Shown in pieces: positions 36,031 to 47,849 of a stretch of DNA of 64,000 nt; within the stretch, counting starts at the first letter, position 1; every line of letters begins with the position of its first letter. The translations under genes were made by a program, and so were the position numbers. The notes under the pieces were generated by a model. The model was not told the origin of the DNA, did no database searches, and worked only from the letters and a program-made list of their open reading frames with translations. Source of the DNA: Rachycentron canadum (Eukaryota; Chordata; Actinopteri; Carangiformes; Rachycentridae); NCBI GenBank assembly GCA_038496675.1, contig CM076652.1, positions 12,373,164 to 12,437,163 on the forward strand, in the 5' to 3' direction.

Positions 36031-37362
36031 CTTGGTCGATGTTAATGTCTCCCCTGCATTTCATATCATCAAGATTTGAACAGGTGTCTTTTTAGCCACT
36101 TTAAGAGCTTGGTCTAGAGACGATGTTGGTCAAACAGAGAAAACTACAGGACTTATTGCCTTGTACTTGATTACCACTCCATCTCTTCAATCCAGGACAG
36201 GATATCTGTCAGTGTCCCCAGATATCTGATGCTGTTATAATTTACAAAAGTGCTTAGCATCATTGTCAATTTACGCACTTCAAGTAGGTTAAATAACCAT
36301 GGCAGCATGTTGGAATAGGCCTTTTTCACAGACATTTAGATTTTTCAGAGAATTACAGTGAATATAGGTTGCACTTATTCTATGTTATTGGACAAAGGTG
36401 TCTGGCAAATTAATGCACCAGAGATAAGTGCAACTTAACAGAAGTTGAGACATGAGAAAGTACAGCTTATATTGATGACAGTGTTTGACAATGTGAGTCT
36501 GATGTCTGTACAGAGAAGAAACCATTTTGATTTAAGGAACAGCATAGTTGTTTCATCCAGGAGAAATGTATAATTTGCATTCACCAGGATGTGAAATTTT
36601 TTTTACATGAAAATATATCATTGAGCAGTGCAAAGGACATTTTAATGCATACAGCTAAAGAAAATCCTTAAGTTGCATTCAAATGATGTCAGCACCAAAG
36701 GGACATGCTGGAATGGGTGCTGCAAATAAATCTAACGCATCACATGTAGAAGTGAGGTTTCTTACTGCTGTAGAGAAATGCTCAGATAGTGATATACTGT
36801 GTATCAGTGATTCCACAACTTGGCAAGCTAGTGCAGATTGTGTAATTTCATACAGTGAATACACTGCTAGTGTCAGTGTCACATAGACACAGCATTGCAC
36901 ATTACTGCATTTGTGTGTACATACAGTGCATGTGCTCTCTCCATGAAAGTGAAGAGTTAAATTGTAGACCGAAATTTAGTGTATTGTAGAAATGATCACC
37001 ATTTCTTTCTACTGTGGCCTAAAAACAAGCCAGAGGGCCATAATGTGAATGCCAAAACAATGTACCACTCTCTTCTTGTCATGTTAAAAACTGATTATCA
37101 CACTGTGTAGAACTCATTGGGTGAGTCTGTTGTAACTTATGATGGCGAAAACAGGAACAGTGAATTTCCTAATGACATCAACAAAGACACAGCTTTTAAT
37201 ATAGATCAGTCCATGTCTGGCTGATAAACAATCTGCTTAATATGGTCAGTGTCACCTCTGATACCAATCCAGTGGATCACATTGGTGCATTCATAGCTAG
37301 AGATGCTTGAGTGTAAAAAGTTTATCCCCTATTTATTACAGTTCAAAACAGAGTCCTGTGGT
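36031..37362. other. Intergenic between rsbn1l and tmem60 (convergent)
   Basis: No gene is recognised. The right end includes the tmem60 3' UTR: a minus-strand AATAAA (plus-strand TTTATT, 37332-37337) lies only about 26 nt past the stop, so that UTR could be very short. Confidence 0.5.
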
Positions 37363-37767
37363 TCAGTCCCTCCTGTAGTGAAAAACACTTTGTCCCAGCT
37401 CCACCAGTGCCCCACCCAGCAGCACCCACAGAGGGACACACACCACACTGACCAAAATGTCAGTGAGCTTCTCCAGGCGGGAGCACAGTGTCAGACAGAA
37501 GGCCAGCTTCAGAAGCAGGGCTGTCAGGTACCACAGCCTCCTCTTCAGGCTCTGCTCGCCGTCCCTGGGGTCAAAGTCTGGCTTGCAGCGTCCTGCCATC
37601 TTCACTATCAGCATGAGGATGAGGATGGTGTCAAAGGTCCAGACAGGTAGGAAGATGAGGAACCAGTTCCAGTGGATCTTGGAGTCCAGTTTGAGGACCA
37701 GCATGATGAGGAAAATCAGGGCAAAGATCCAGGAGAGGAGCACTCGCTGAGCCAGGGACATCTTCAT
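37363..37767 (-). CDS. tmem60: Transmembrane protein 60
   Basis: TMEM60 is a small multipass membrane protein of unknown biochemical function, conserved across vertebrates. This is a single coding exon of 134 residues with a TAG... rather, a frame closed by a stop at 37363-37365; human has about 133 residues. Four hydrophobic segments are visible, roughly at residues 10-28 (VLLSWIFALIFLIMLVLKL), 36-56, 78-97 and 105-125. The VKMAGRCKPDFDPR loop matches the human protein closely. The first ATG (37767) lies directly after a TAG, and a second in-frame ATG is two codons later (MKMSL), so either may start translation. A 5' UTR intron is likely: donor CCG|GTAAGA at 38094 and acceptor TTTCAG ending at 37854. 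In mammals TMEM60 neighbours RSBN1L and PHTF2; here prr5 replaces PHTF2. Confidence 0.93.
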   Translation of the reverse strand: MKMSLAQRVLLSWIFALIFLIMLVLKLDSKIHWNWFLIFLPVWTFDTILILMLIVKMAGRCKPDFDPRDGEQSLKRRLWYLTALLLKLAFCLTLCSRLEKLTDILVSVVCVPLWVLLGGALVELGQSVFHYRRD

Positions 37768-38310
37768 CTACAAAGGCCTGGCACAGAGCCAGTATCATCC
37801 ACACCCAGAGACTGAACCGCAGGAACCAAGGAGACACAAACAGAGAGAGGGACCTGAAACAACCAAACAACGACTCATTAGTCTCTGGTGGACGTGATGA
37901 ACACGTGACAGAAAATAAGAGTCAACTCTGGTCATACATCAAGTCTCCCACCTCCAGAGTTTAGACTTTTCATAAATCACCTCGATGACTTTTACTTCCA
38001 TTTAGCATCAGTGCAGAGCAGACGTTACTGCCTGTTAGCAGGCTGCTGCTAACTTATGACACCCAAATGAAAACACTGTTAAAAGGCGTCTTACCGGCTT
38101 CACCAGGAGACTCAACCTGTTTTCGTAAAACCGAAGAGTGAAAGACCAACTTTTCACCAACCACACCAACGCCAGCGCATTTAAACTGTTTAGTTTGGAC
38201 GAGAACAGTTTTGTTAGCTTTAGCTCATAGCTTGCAGTACCTGGAAGGCTTCCGGTGGGACTTTTCAAAACAAAAGCACGTATTTACGTGACGGTGACGT
38301 ATTTTATTTT
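37768..38310 (-). promoter_or_regulatory. tmem60 5' UTR, 5' UTR intron and promoter
   Basis: The likely 5' UTR exons are about 38095-38250 and 37768-37853, separated by a GT-AG intron 37854-38094. An ETS-like CTTCCGG (about 38248) and clustered ACGTGA/TGACGTA sites (38285-38302) form a TATA-less, CRE/ETS-type promoter. Confidence 0.5.
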
Positions 38311-39944
38311 GATAGATGACCAATGATAGATTGATGCAGAAGGATTTCATCACTTGATGTCTTTTGTTTTGATAGATAACCGCAGAGCTGTAGCTGCTAT
38401 TGTGGACAATGCCAACAAACTAAATTTCATCCTCAAATCCCAATCCAAGATGTGACAGTTCTGGTAGAAATCTAATATTTGAATAATGTAAGTTTACCAT
38501 TTCCAAGCTCAGGCTGAGGGGAGATTATGATTTAAAAGCTTTCTCATGATGGTTATTTTAATGTTAATATGACAAAAAACGTTTAAATCCAAAGGTTTGG
38601 AAAAATCCAAGGGCAAATAGTTATTTACAGTAGAAGGAGATAACCCACATTTTTAAACATTACTCAAATTTATTCATTTTTACTGGGCTAGTATAACAAA
38701 TTAATACAAATTAATACAAAGTACAACTCCGTAGACATCATAGATTGTCAAAAAAAGTAAAGTACAAAACGCTTGAGGTAAAACATCATTTGAAAAAGAT
38801 TCAGTTAAAAAGCCCTTATTAAAATCTCAATTCATTTCAAGTTAAAAGCTTACTTTACACTAACTAGCTGTCCTAAAAACCAACTATTCACTTTTATTTA
38901 CAAGGTAGTGGTGGTGCAAAATACAGTGTGTGAGACAACATTCAGTCAAAATATTCATGTCTTTGTCAAATGTAAACAATAAACATAGGCGTATTTCTCA
39001 ACCTCCTGCTGTACAAAGCTAATACAGAAAAGCAAATGCTGTCACACTGATGTTTGCTCTAAGAGGAGAATTTTGCATTAGACCTCTATGATCACCGCTG
39101 GCATTAAAAACAATTCAACAGTCCACATTTCATGATGCCATACAAAAGTAAGAGCAGAAGACCTCATTACTGTGTTACTGCAAACCAGCAGACAACAGAA
39201 AATGTAAGATGTTTGTGAGGTTAAAAGTTCATAAATATAAAACAAACTGATGATATGTAAATGTTTCAGACATGTTTCCATTATATGGCAGCTGTCACAG
39301 CCATCTCAGAAGAGGCAAGGAACTGTTGAAAACCTTGTAACTCCAATTTTGGTAGTTTTTATGATTTTAAGCTCAGTGTAACTTCTATATGTTACAGGAT
39401 AAGGCTAGAGATATACTTTCACCATTGCCACCAAGACCAAAAAAAAAACCCAATGGATTAGTCTCTCACTAGTTATCCAGCCTATATGTGGCTCTCAGCC
39501 CCTGTTTTTAAAGGCTAAGCTACTAAAACCACTGGACGCCACAGTTTTCACCAAAGGTAGCTCAGTAAATAATGCATTCAGTATTTCCAGATGCAGATTA
39601 ATACACAGCAGCAGCAAGGTGTATGTGGTATTGAGTCAATGTACTCATGTTCATGGAGGTGAAGGAAAATGTGAGCTAGTGTAATAGTGTGACTCATTAA
39701 AGTATTTCAAAATACTTTAATAAGTGTTTTTCATAGTTTTTAAAAACTTGACATTTTAGATTTACAAGGTTTTCACTCACAGGAGAAAGCACTTGGAATG
39801 GAGTCGTCATGGAAACTCATCGTACTACAGTAAGAAAGGAAGATGGTACCAATTTAAGGAAATGTGGTTTTAGGATTTCTTTAATCTTTGTCCCAGATTA
39901 CTGACGTACACACTTGGTTGGTGCGTTCCTAAAGGCAACCACAG
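38311..39944 (-). other. prr5 3' UTR and tmem60 upstream spacer
   Basis: Most of this should be the prr5 3' UTR; minus-strand AATAAA signals lie at 38669-38674 and 38893-38898. A short direct repeat (TTTTGATAGAT) occurs at about 38308 and 38370. I see no PHTF2 exon and no other gene. Confidence 0.5.
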
Positions 39945-42900
39945 CTACACAGTGCTCTGCCTGCCTTCGCGGCTGTACCCCATAGCCTCTGACGAGTGAG
40001 AAGGGAAATCAATAAATATCCCATCTGAGTCTGAGTCTGCAGACTCTAGCACTTGTCCAATTATGGTTTCAGGGCTGGATGATTCACTGGGTGGCGTGGA
40101 GGATGCACCCTTACTGAGATCAGTCATTGTTGTTGTGGCCTCAGTGCCATGCAGAGCTCCTGAGGAATGAAGCGGAAGGATGGAGGCAGACGAAAGAGGC
40201 AAGTCCATGGCACTGGCTCCTGCTTGAACAATACCTGTGATTGTAAAAGTACTGAATTATTATGGTTGATTATATGATTTTTTTGTTTTTTCATAATAAT
40301 CCACATAATGATGGGTACCGACATCTTCATTTTTTCACATACCATTGAACTGAGAGCCCACACACAGCCTGTTGGAGGAGGAGCCAGTATGTTCAGATCC
40401 TGGGGCCAGGTCAGCGTAGGCTAGTCCTTGTTCCTCCAAGCATGATATAATCTCACAGGCAGAGTGGCGTCGAATTCCTCCACTGCCAACAGAGCTGGCA
40501 TCTGGGTCATACTCGGCCACCGGGGTCAGCAGCAGAGGGATATTGTAGCTCTTTGATCGTACCACAGGGTTTTTAGACGGTTGATCTGCAGACTTGGACC
40601 AGCCCCACGGTAAACGCTTCTCTGAAATGGGAGAAAAGAGGAAAGTGCTGGTTAAGAAATGTTTCTCCTCAGAAACAAAACAGTACTATATTACGCTTAC
40701 TCTGATTTTGGGTTTAGTTACAAACTGTCTCACCAAGAACACAGCAATGGCCCTCAGCACTGTCTCCAGAGTAAAGCCCGTGGGTGCCCAGGTACGGAGA
40801 GACCACCTTCTGAACCAGAGATTCCAGCCTCAGGTAGTCCTCATTCACACCACGTGGCTCATGGACCCCCTATAAACAAACATGGACAGGCATAAAATAA
40901 AAAATTATAAATTATGATTTTAATGTTTAGAGCAAGTTAAATAAAAATACCAAAGGTTTTATGGTTGCAGGTTCTGAAATGTGGTGCATTTCTTCATCTT
41001 GAACCAGTGTGAGTGGGAAAACATCAGACACTCAACAATAATAAAAACAATAGAATGATAATAGGAATGGGAATAAACATAATAAAGTGTCACTGTGGGA
41101 TTTGAATCAGAATCAGAATCAGAATCAGAAATTTGTATAAAAGGAATTTTGGTAACTTGAGATGGAAATTGGTCTTTACCTTGTTACTTGATCTCCGTTA
41201 TGAGTTAAACTAATTTTTCGGATGGAGATTATTCACTTCATTAGCTTATGCATTCCCCTGATCCTCTTGTGATGCACAAAAGCTAAATATTTTTCATTTG
41301 ATGTTTCTTGTTGGGCAGCACGTTGCCTCACACCAAGAAGGTTCTGGGTTCAATTCCTGGGTTTGCGTGTCTGTTTGTGTGGGTTTTTTTTTTGGGTGCT
41401 CCGGCTTCTTCCCACAGTCCAAAGACATGCACGTTTAGGTTAATTGGGGACTCTAAATTTCCCATAGGCCTGAGTGTAAGCGTGAATGGTGGTATGTGTC
41501 TATATGTTGGCCCTGCGTTAGACTGGCGACCTGTCCAGGGTGTACCCCGCCCTCGCCCTGTGTCAGCTGGAATTGGCTCCAGCCCCCCCACGACCCTGAT
41601 GGATAATGGATGGATGAATTTTCTCAGGTGTTCATCTTACCCACATGTACTTGGAAACGGTCACAAAATACAAGATTTGTTGCAGATTTGTCTTATTAAG
41701 AAATAACCAAACCGTGAGTAAGGAAATAGGCAGCAAAGTTCTGCTTTGTGACTGCAGGCCTACCTGTAGAATAAGCAGCATCTGTGTGACAGAGGGGGGC
41801 ACACGAGCACGAGGTCGAGAAAGGGCATCCTCTAACTTTACACTCAAAACTATGGTGTTCCTGAAGTGAAGCAGAGCTAGCTGTCGGACAGAGGGCTCCT
41901 TACCCTGCACACAGGAAGGACACAGAAAACAGCAGAACTGTTTGAAATTCATCCTTTGGGCAGCAAAAACAAAAACAAGGCACCTCTTATGAACGTTGTG
42001 TACCTGAACTGGATGAAAGATGGCCTGCAGCATCGAGAGAACATCACAGAAGAAGAAGTCCCATGTCTCTGCCAGAGAGTCGAGTAACTTCTGACCTTCA
42101 TTGATCACATAAAAACACGTCAAAAAAACATTTGATTTAACCTTATTTCACTGATACTATGATATAGTTCCAGACTGTGTATCATAGCAGTCTTACCTTC
42201 ATAGAACCTTATTTTGTCCCGAAGGATGACCATGCCTTTTGTTAGCAGCTGGTTCTGTAGAAAGAATAATGTGATGACAATAATTGTGAACACCTGAGGT
42301 CCTGTTCCCTATGCGCTCTATAATAAATGTTTCATTTGTCTGAATGATGTGTTTTGCTGCCAATCGAGATCCAATTTCATTTAAAATCAAAGATGTTACC
42401 TGAAGGTATTCTGTGAAGAAGGACCCCAGCTCAGTCTTCAACAGATGTCTGACAAAACAAATATCTGTCATTTTCTTCAATTCAAAATTCGAAATGAACA
42501 TAAAGCTATAATGGAGTGTAAGTACATGTGTTCATCTGTTTATAACCTGTAGTTTATTACTGAAGTACACAGAACCACAGAATGAAAACCAATCTACCAA
42601 ACACCATATTTAGCTGCATTATAATCTAGAGTTTCCTGTGTCGTTTAAGTGTGAACCTCCTTGTGGCTTTTCTGTACATGGAAATGTGTTTACTGAGCTA
42701 TAATGGAGGTTGATGTGATAGGAGGGACGGATCTGGTTTGGAAGATAATGAGATATCTGGCAGGACCACATGATTCCCCAGGCCCACATACAAAACAAAC
42801 ACACACACAAACAACCTCATTCACAAGAAGACATTCAATCAGCACACACAGGACAGACAGTGGACTAATTATACTAATTATAGCAAAAATTACATCAACG

Positions 42901-45900
42901 GTCTAAAATAAGGTCTGAGTTTGTGTGCAACTACACTCACCGGACACCTTCATTGAGGACGTAGAGTTCGTTATCTGCCAAACCTTTCTTCTGGAAGACT
43001 GCTATGACAGCGTTGTGGATGCTACAACATAAGACACACACACATAAATCCAGTCTGTCCCTAACACATTTAAACACTAAATTTTTTGCACCTTATTTGG
43101 TGTACCTGTTCCAGGTGGCATTAGCTCCGGCCCTCTTCTGCTTCTCCCCTCTGTCCTCTGGTGAACTTTTCTCACTCTTGCCCAGCTCGCTGAGGCTAGG
43201 GGAGCTCATCAACTTCAGTCGGTGCAGAGTCCTCATGAGGGAGATATAAAGGACGTGGTGAGAAATAAGAGTATGCACTAAGTGCTAGACAGAAGAGAAA
43301 GAAGGGCAGGCAATGAACTGACACACAGATACAGAGAAGAAACACAAGGAGATGGCTGGAGGGGAGAGGAGAACATTAGCAGCGTGAGTCTGAGAGACAG
43401 AGTACACAGAAGGAAAAAGCACAATGACAATACAAAGAGCGGCTGGTGACAGAGGAGGAGAGAAGTAGGACAGGATGATGCATGGTGAGAGAGGGGCAGC
43501 ACGTTAAGAGCAGGATGGGTGGAGCCATATGAGAGGTGGGCCACCGTGTCACCATACTGCCCCTCTCAGAAGAGAAGAAAACAATAGCACATGCACCGAT
43601 GGGGGCATACTCTTCCTCCCTCTCTGCCTCCCTGTCAGTACAATACAGCCATTGATGCAAACAAATATTTATGCAGAGCACAGATGCCAGAGGAACTGCG
43701 GGGTAAGCAGAATGAAGCAGTTGGGACTTTGTCACTGTACAGAGGGGAGGTGGAGCAGAGGAGGTGGAGAAGGAAGTGGTCCGACTTATGAAGAACAACA
43801 AAAACAGGGATAGGAAGCAGTGACACAATACAGGACAGTAAAGAAGGTTTTCCTGCTCTCCCATTTTCAAGACAGCTGGTGCAGAACAAGAAAAGGAAAA
43901 AAGTAGTATAATACATGAAACTAGAGCCCAACTGATACTTGATGTTTAATGCTGATAATATGGAGGCATTCATGTCCAGTTTCTCCTCTTTTATATCCCC
44001 TGAAACAGCTTTAAGGCTGAAAAATTCCTCTCTATGTTCAGACAAGCTGTGTATGAGCTTATCTGAACTACTCATTAAAATCACAATGTTCACAATGAGT
44101 GAAGCATTCAAACCCAGAAACCCAAGTCTTTATGGCAGCATCATACATTTTTTAATGTTTTGTGCTTTTTGGAGACATTTCCCAAAATTCAACCTGATAT
44201 CACTAGTAGTTGTGTAGACTAGCATTTTGAAGTAGTATTTAGAATCTGACATTTTTGGTAATATACTTTCATTTCATTTCATTACAATTTGTTACTGAGA
44301 GTTAGATGAGAGGATTGATACCACTGCTAATTATCTTATCTTAATTTAGCATAATGACTGTAAACAGAGTGAGACAGCTAGCCAACATATGTATAATAAG
44401 CAAACGACATTGATATATTTGGTCCTTGGCTTTATCTCTCTCTATTCTCTCTTCTAAGACACATGATTCTCCTTAATCCTACCTCACTTTTGTAATTAAA
44501 AGTCCATAGCATTCATTAAAAAAAAAATCAGTCTTCTGAATTATAATGAGTGTTAAAGAAATCACAGAAATATTTGCATATTTTAAGGAGGAATCATGAG
44601 TTCAAACCTACGCAGTCCAGAAACTCTGTGCTGACAGCATAGCAGTCAACAACAGACAACACACACACACCCGCGGACACACAAGATCAAAAAACATGAA
44701 AAGCAACTATAGAGACTGATGAGATGTCCATACATAACGAAATATGTCAATCAAACATCCCCCCACGAGATTATTATCATCAGCTCAACGTGTGGTGAAG
44801 GCTCTGATGGTTAATGAAATCCTCTGGGACAAGAGATGGTGGGTTTTTTTATACTAATGAATAGTTCATGCATCTTCCAGGACGGTTTATATTGTAAAAT
44901 GTTAATCCCAGGAATTGAGTTTTACCTCCGGATTGGATGCTCACTGCTGCTGTCCATGTCTGGGCTCGGGGGAGGGGCGGAGAAGGTGCTGAAGTTGAGG
45001 GACAGGGGCCTGGGGGAGGGCCGGGAGGCATGCCTCCGCCTGAGTCCGTCAAGCATCTGAACATATAAAGGGGAAATAATAGATAAATGGTTATTAGAGT
45101 TTGCATTAAGGTAGAAATATCAGCAAAGGCAGCACGAAAGATCATGAGTTTTCGTGGATACATGAGGCTTCAGAGAAAAATGTCTGACACGCTCATGCTC
45201 TTCCGGCTACATTTTACATTAAGACAACAAATGAAACATTAACACGCTTAAACATAACATAACAATTTAAAGTAAAACTTACAATCAAAGGGACACAGGA
45301 GAAAATCAAACCACACATTTGAGATCTCCTCAAAGGAGTTTTAGTGTGGATCGAGGCTGGATACTTTCTATTTCCTTATTCTGTCAGTAACTGCTATTTC
45401 AACACTATGGTTGAAATAACAATCTGTTTTGCAATCAGGGTTAAACCTACTCTGCAACTTTACCACAATCACTCACACATTACATCAGAGGAAAAAATGG
45501 AAATGCATGTGTGTGCATGTACTGTAAGCGTGTGTGGATTATTTTTGTAGAAGCCACGTAGCCACAGTCCTCTCTCTTGGAGTGGCTATGACATTACAGT
45601 ATTATAGTCTATTTGGGTGTCTCCCCATAGAAACACTCTGACATAGTGAAGCACCATCCCCTGGTCAGAGGGGAGAACAACAGTCTGGGCTGTCACTCTC
45701 CAGACAAAGACACTACACAAGCCTCCTTCGCTGACACCCTGCATGCAAGTGACAAATTGGTGACTCGCGTGTTTTCTGGTGGACTGATCTGCAGTTTCAT
45801 TGGAATAACATCACACCTCAGACAGACACACAGACAGGTTACATACTGTATACCCGACATGCCATGCCACGCCAGTCTGGGCATTTCTGCTTTTGTTCAC

Positions 45901-46416
45901 CCCTCCTCCTTGTCTTTTAGGGGCGACTATAGTCATATCGATGCCACTTTTAATTTCTATTAGACTCTATTGCTTTCTGGCCCAGTGATCCTCCCCCCGA
46001 CATGTTTATTCGACATATGGTCGCCAATCAATCGACCAGACGTGCAATCAACAGCCCGTGTTTATCGTACAGGGAGGAATTTACAGCCAGTCGTGCGTAC
46101 GTGGAGGTTTTTCTTTCTTTCTTTCTTTCTTTCTTTTTTTTTTTTTTTTTTTTTACTTGTGTGGACGAGAGGGTGAGGCAAAGTGTCACTGTAAACAGCG
46201 TGGATGTCTCTTGGACACTCAGACAGGCGCAGATGCATCATTTAGTCCACCTATGAATAAAAACTGTATCATAATGGCTACAAAGTTGCCGTATGTCATG
46301 CGTCCCTGCCCGCCCACTGTAGCCTGCACTCACCGTTGCTTATCCTGTCGTGTTGTTCCTGGTGGGATGAAACGATCATGTAGTACCGACTTGAAGTATT
46401 CACTGTCCGGGCTCAT
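39945..46416 (-). CDS. prr5: Proline-rich protein 5 (Protor-1), mTORC2 subunit
   Basis: PRR5 binds Rictor in TOR complex 2 and belongs to the HbrB/Bit61 family. Common coding exons on the minus strand: 43231-43106, 43021-42941, 42448-42400, 42254-42197, 42095-42004, 41904-41764, 40869-40734, 40621-40343 and 40234-39945 (TAG). The HbrB-like core spans LKTELGSFFTEYLQ, MVILRDKIRFYEGQ and LAETWDFFFCDVLSMLQAIF. The C terminus (DSDSDGIFIDF...GRQSTV) is nearly the human ending. Three N termini are possible: ATG 46416 in exon 46416-46334, spliced in frame to 43231 (444 residues); ATG 45056 in exon 45056-44926 (460 residues); or ATG 43236 in a first exon extending upstream of 43231, giving MRTLHRLK like the human MRTLRRLK start. 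The match favours PRR5 over its paralogue PRR5L. Confidence 0.92.
41104..41130. repeat. Tandem GAATCA hexamers
   Basis: Four head-to-tail copies of GAATCA followed by AGAA, in a prr5 intron. Such tracts often mark the tail of decayed fish retroposons, but no body is recognisable beside it. Confidence 0.7.
41312..41617 (+). mobile_element. tRNA-headed dispersed fish repeat (SINE-like)
   Basis: The head (CACGTTGCCTCACACCAAG) and a pol III B-box-like GGTTCAATTCC (41347-41357) are followed by a body of phrases typical of a very common teleost repeat: CTTCCCACAGTCCAAAGACA, GGTTAATTGGGGACTCTAA, CTGGCGACCTGTCCAGGGTG. It ends in a GGATGGATGAA tail. It lies antisense in the prr5 intron 40870-41763 and encodes nothing functional; a 132-residue open frame through it is fortuitous. 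Confidence 0.8.
46108..46154. repeat. (CTTT)n and poly-T tract
   Basis: Six CTTT units run into about 21 T residues, in the first prr5 intron. On the minus strand this is an A-rich retroposon-like tail without a recognisable body. Confidence 0.9.
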
Positions 46417-47211
46417 GGGCTGGACTGATCCCCGCCAGTCTGCGCACCCACACGGGCATCAGGGTGCAGGCGGATGAAGGGTCCGACCTACGGCGCGGTG
46501 GAGGGGGACTCATTCATGAAGCATGCACCGTTTGCTCGCTCTCTGGCTCGCCCCCGCTTTGTTTTGACTAGATGCAAACAGAACCTGGGCGCACGGACGC
46601 GGCCGCGAGCAGCAGCGTGAACGCGCATCGTGGTAGCCGTATGCAAAATAGGGGAATCACTGGGGTTTTAAAGGAAAAAAAAACAGTAAAGCGTGGGTTT
46701 GGCGAGCTGCGGACCTGGCTGAATAATTTTCACTTCATTCCTCAAGCATTCAAACGCAGACTCATGTAGGAGACATTAACATAGTTGGTACATGTGCCTA
46801 CTGTACATGCTCTTAACACCCAACACACCAACACCCTCCAAATCAAACAAAACAAATTTGCACGGTATCATAGCAGCACATGCAGCTGTATAGAGCCTGG
46901 TGCTGAGACCTGCATGTGCCCTGTGGCTTTGGCCAGCAGGCAATGATCGAAATGGGAGGCAGTAATATGCAAATGCATAGCATCCAGCACTGACCCCAAT
47001 CTATGCAGTTTAGCACACTGGGTGTTTGGCCATCTGTCAGTGCAGGCGCTGGTATTTTGCAGATAATCCTGCATTTCCACCAGTGGTGTAGAGTGAGTCA
47101 CGTGAACAACAAAATAAAGCCATTGTTTTAAAACACCTCAAACATGCAGGGAATTTCAGATGCTTACTTAAGCTATAAGAATGTGATTTTATTATTACAA
47201 CCTATTTATCC

Positions 47212-47242
<31 letters not shown>

Positions 47243-47792
47243 ACTGTTGTGCAAATAAGGCCAAATGACAAGCAACACATTATGATACATCTATGAATGT
47301 TGTGACTGTCAATCATCTCATACAGTAAACACATTAATATAATTAATGCAAACACATTAACTAACACTTCATTCGTCTGGGATCATATTTTTTGTTCAGA
47401 TGAGCAATTGCGCAATATATTAAGGGTTAAAGGGAGAAATTATGTCTATAATAGAAGTCAAATATCACAAATGAGCGAAGAAACATCAACTTTCAAAACA
47501 TATACTCTCCCAAATTAAAAGAGAACAACTAAATTAATAATAATAATTAATAATTTTTTTTTTTACAACTACTCGGTCAAAGCTTTAGGAAACAGTGAAT
47601 ATCTTTAATGGATCTTTTTGTAGTCCATGAATACTTTACCTGGACTGGTCCGGACTAAGATAACCCTCTACAAAGCTGTTTGTAGCAACATGTGTATTTT
47701 ATTCTACTTTGTAGTCCATTGAATATAAAGTAAATCAAAATACACATGTGATAGTTTGTCCCGGTCTGGCCTCAGATCGATGACACTATGAC
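46417..47792. other. Intergenic region between divergent prr5 and rad52
   Basis: The left ~200 bp are CpG-rich (GCGGCCGCG near 46600) and should be the prr5 promoter and 5' UTR. The remainder is AT-rich, with a (CTTTT)n tract at about 47216-47241, and holds no gene I recognise. Confidence 0.5.
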
Positions 47793-47806
47793 GTTTCTAT
47801 GGTAAC
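47793..47806. promoter_or_regulatory. RFX X-box-like palindrome upstream of rad52
   Basis: GTTTCTATGGTAAC fits the RFX consensus GTTNCCATGGYAAC with one mismatch (T for the second C of the left half). It lies about 190 bp before the rad52 5' UTR donor and so within its proximal promoter. Binding is inferred, not shown. Confidence 0.45.
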
Positions 47807-47849
47807 AGTAACATTTGCGGTGTGGCTGTAGACTTCCGGAGGAAGTTTA

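Noticed and set aside
41330..41400. Possible tRNA gene
   Set aside because: Only a B-box-like match and a tRNA-like head are present. There is no complete cloverleaf, and the body is a dispersed repeat.
41308..41706. 132-codon plus-strand frame in the prr5 intron
   Set aside because: It runs through a SINE-like repeat; the same peptide would appear at many genomic copies and has no protein family.
42703..44217. Numerous short frames on both strands in prr5 introns
   Set aside because: They lack splice context, family similarity and codon bias, and are interrupted by purine-rich simple sequence.
39945..46416. First thought that this gene was phtf2, the usual tmem60 neighbour
   Set aside because: The protein reads as PRR5 end to end (SSPSLSELG, LKTELGSFFTEYLQ, DSDSDGIFIDF); no PHTF domain is present.
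46058..46477. 139-codon plus-strand frame across a CTTT/poly-T tract
   Set aside because: It is antisense to prr5 exon 1, and the middle is a microsatellite giving a run of Phe/Ser/Leu.
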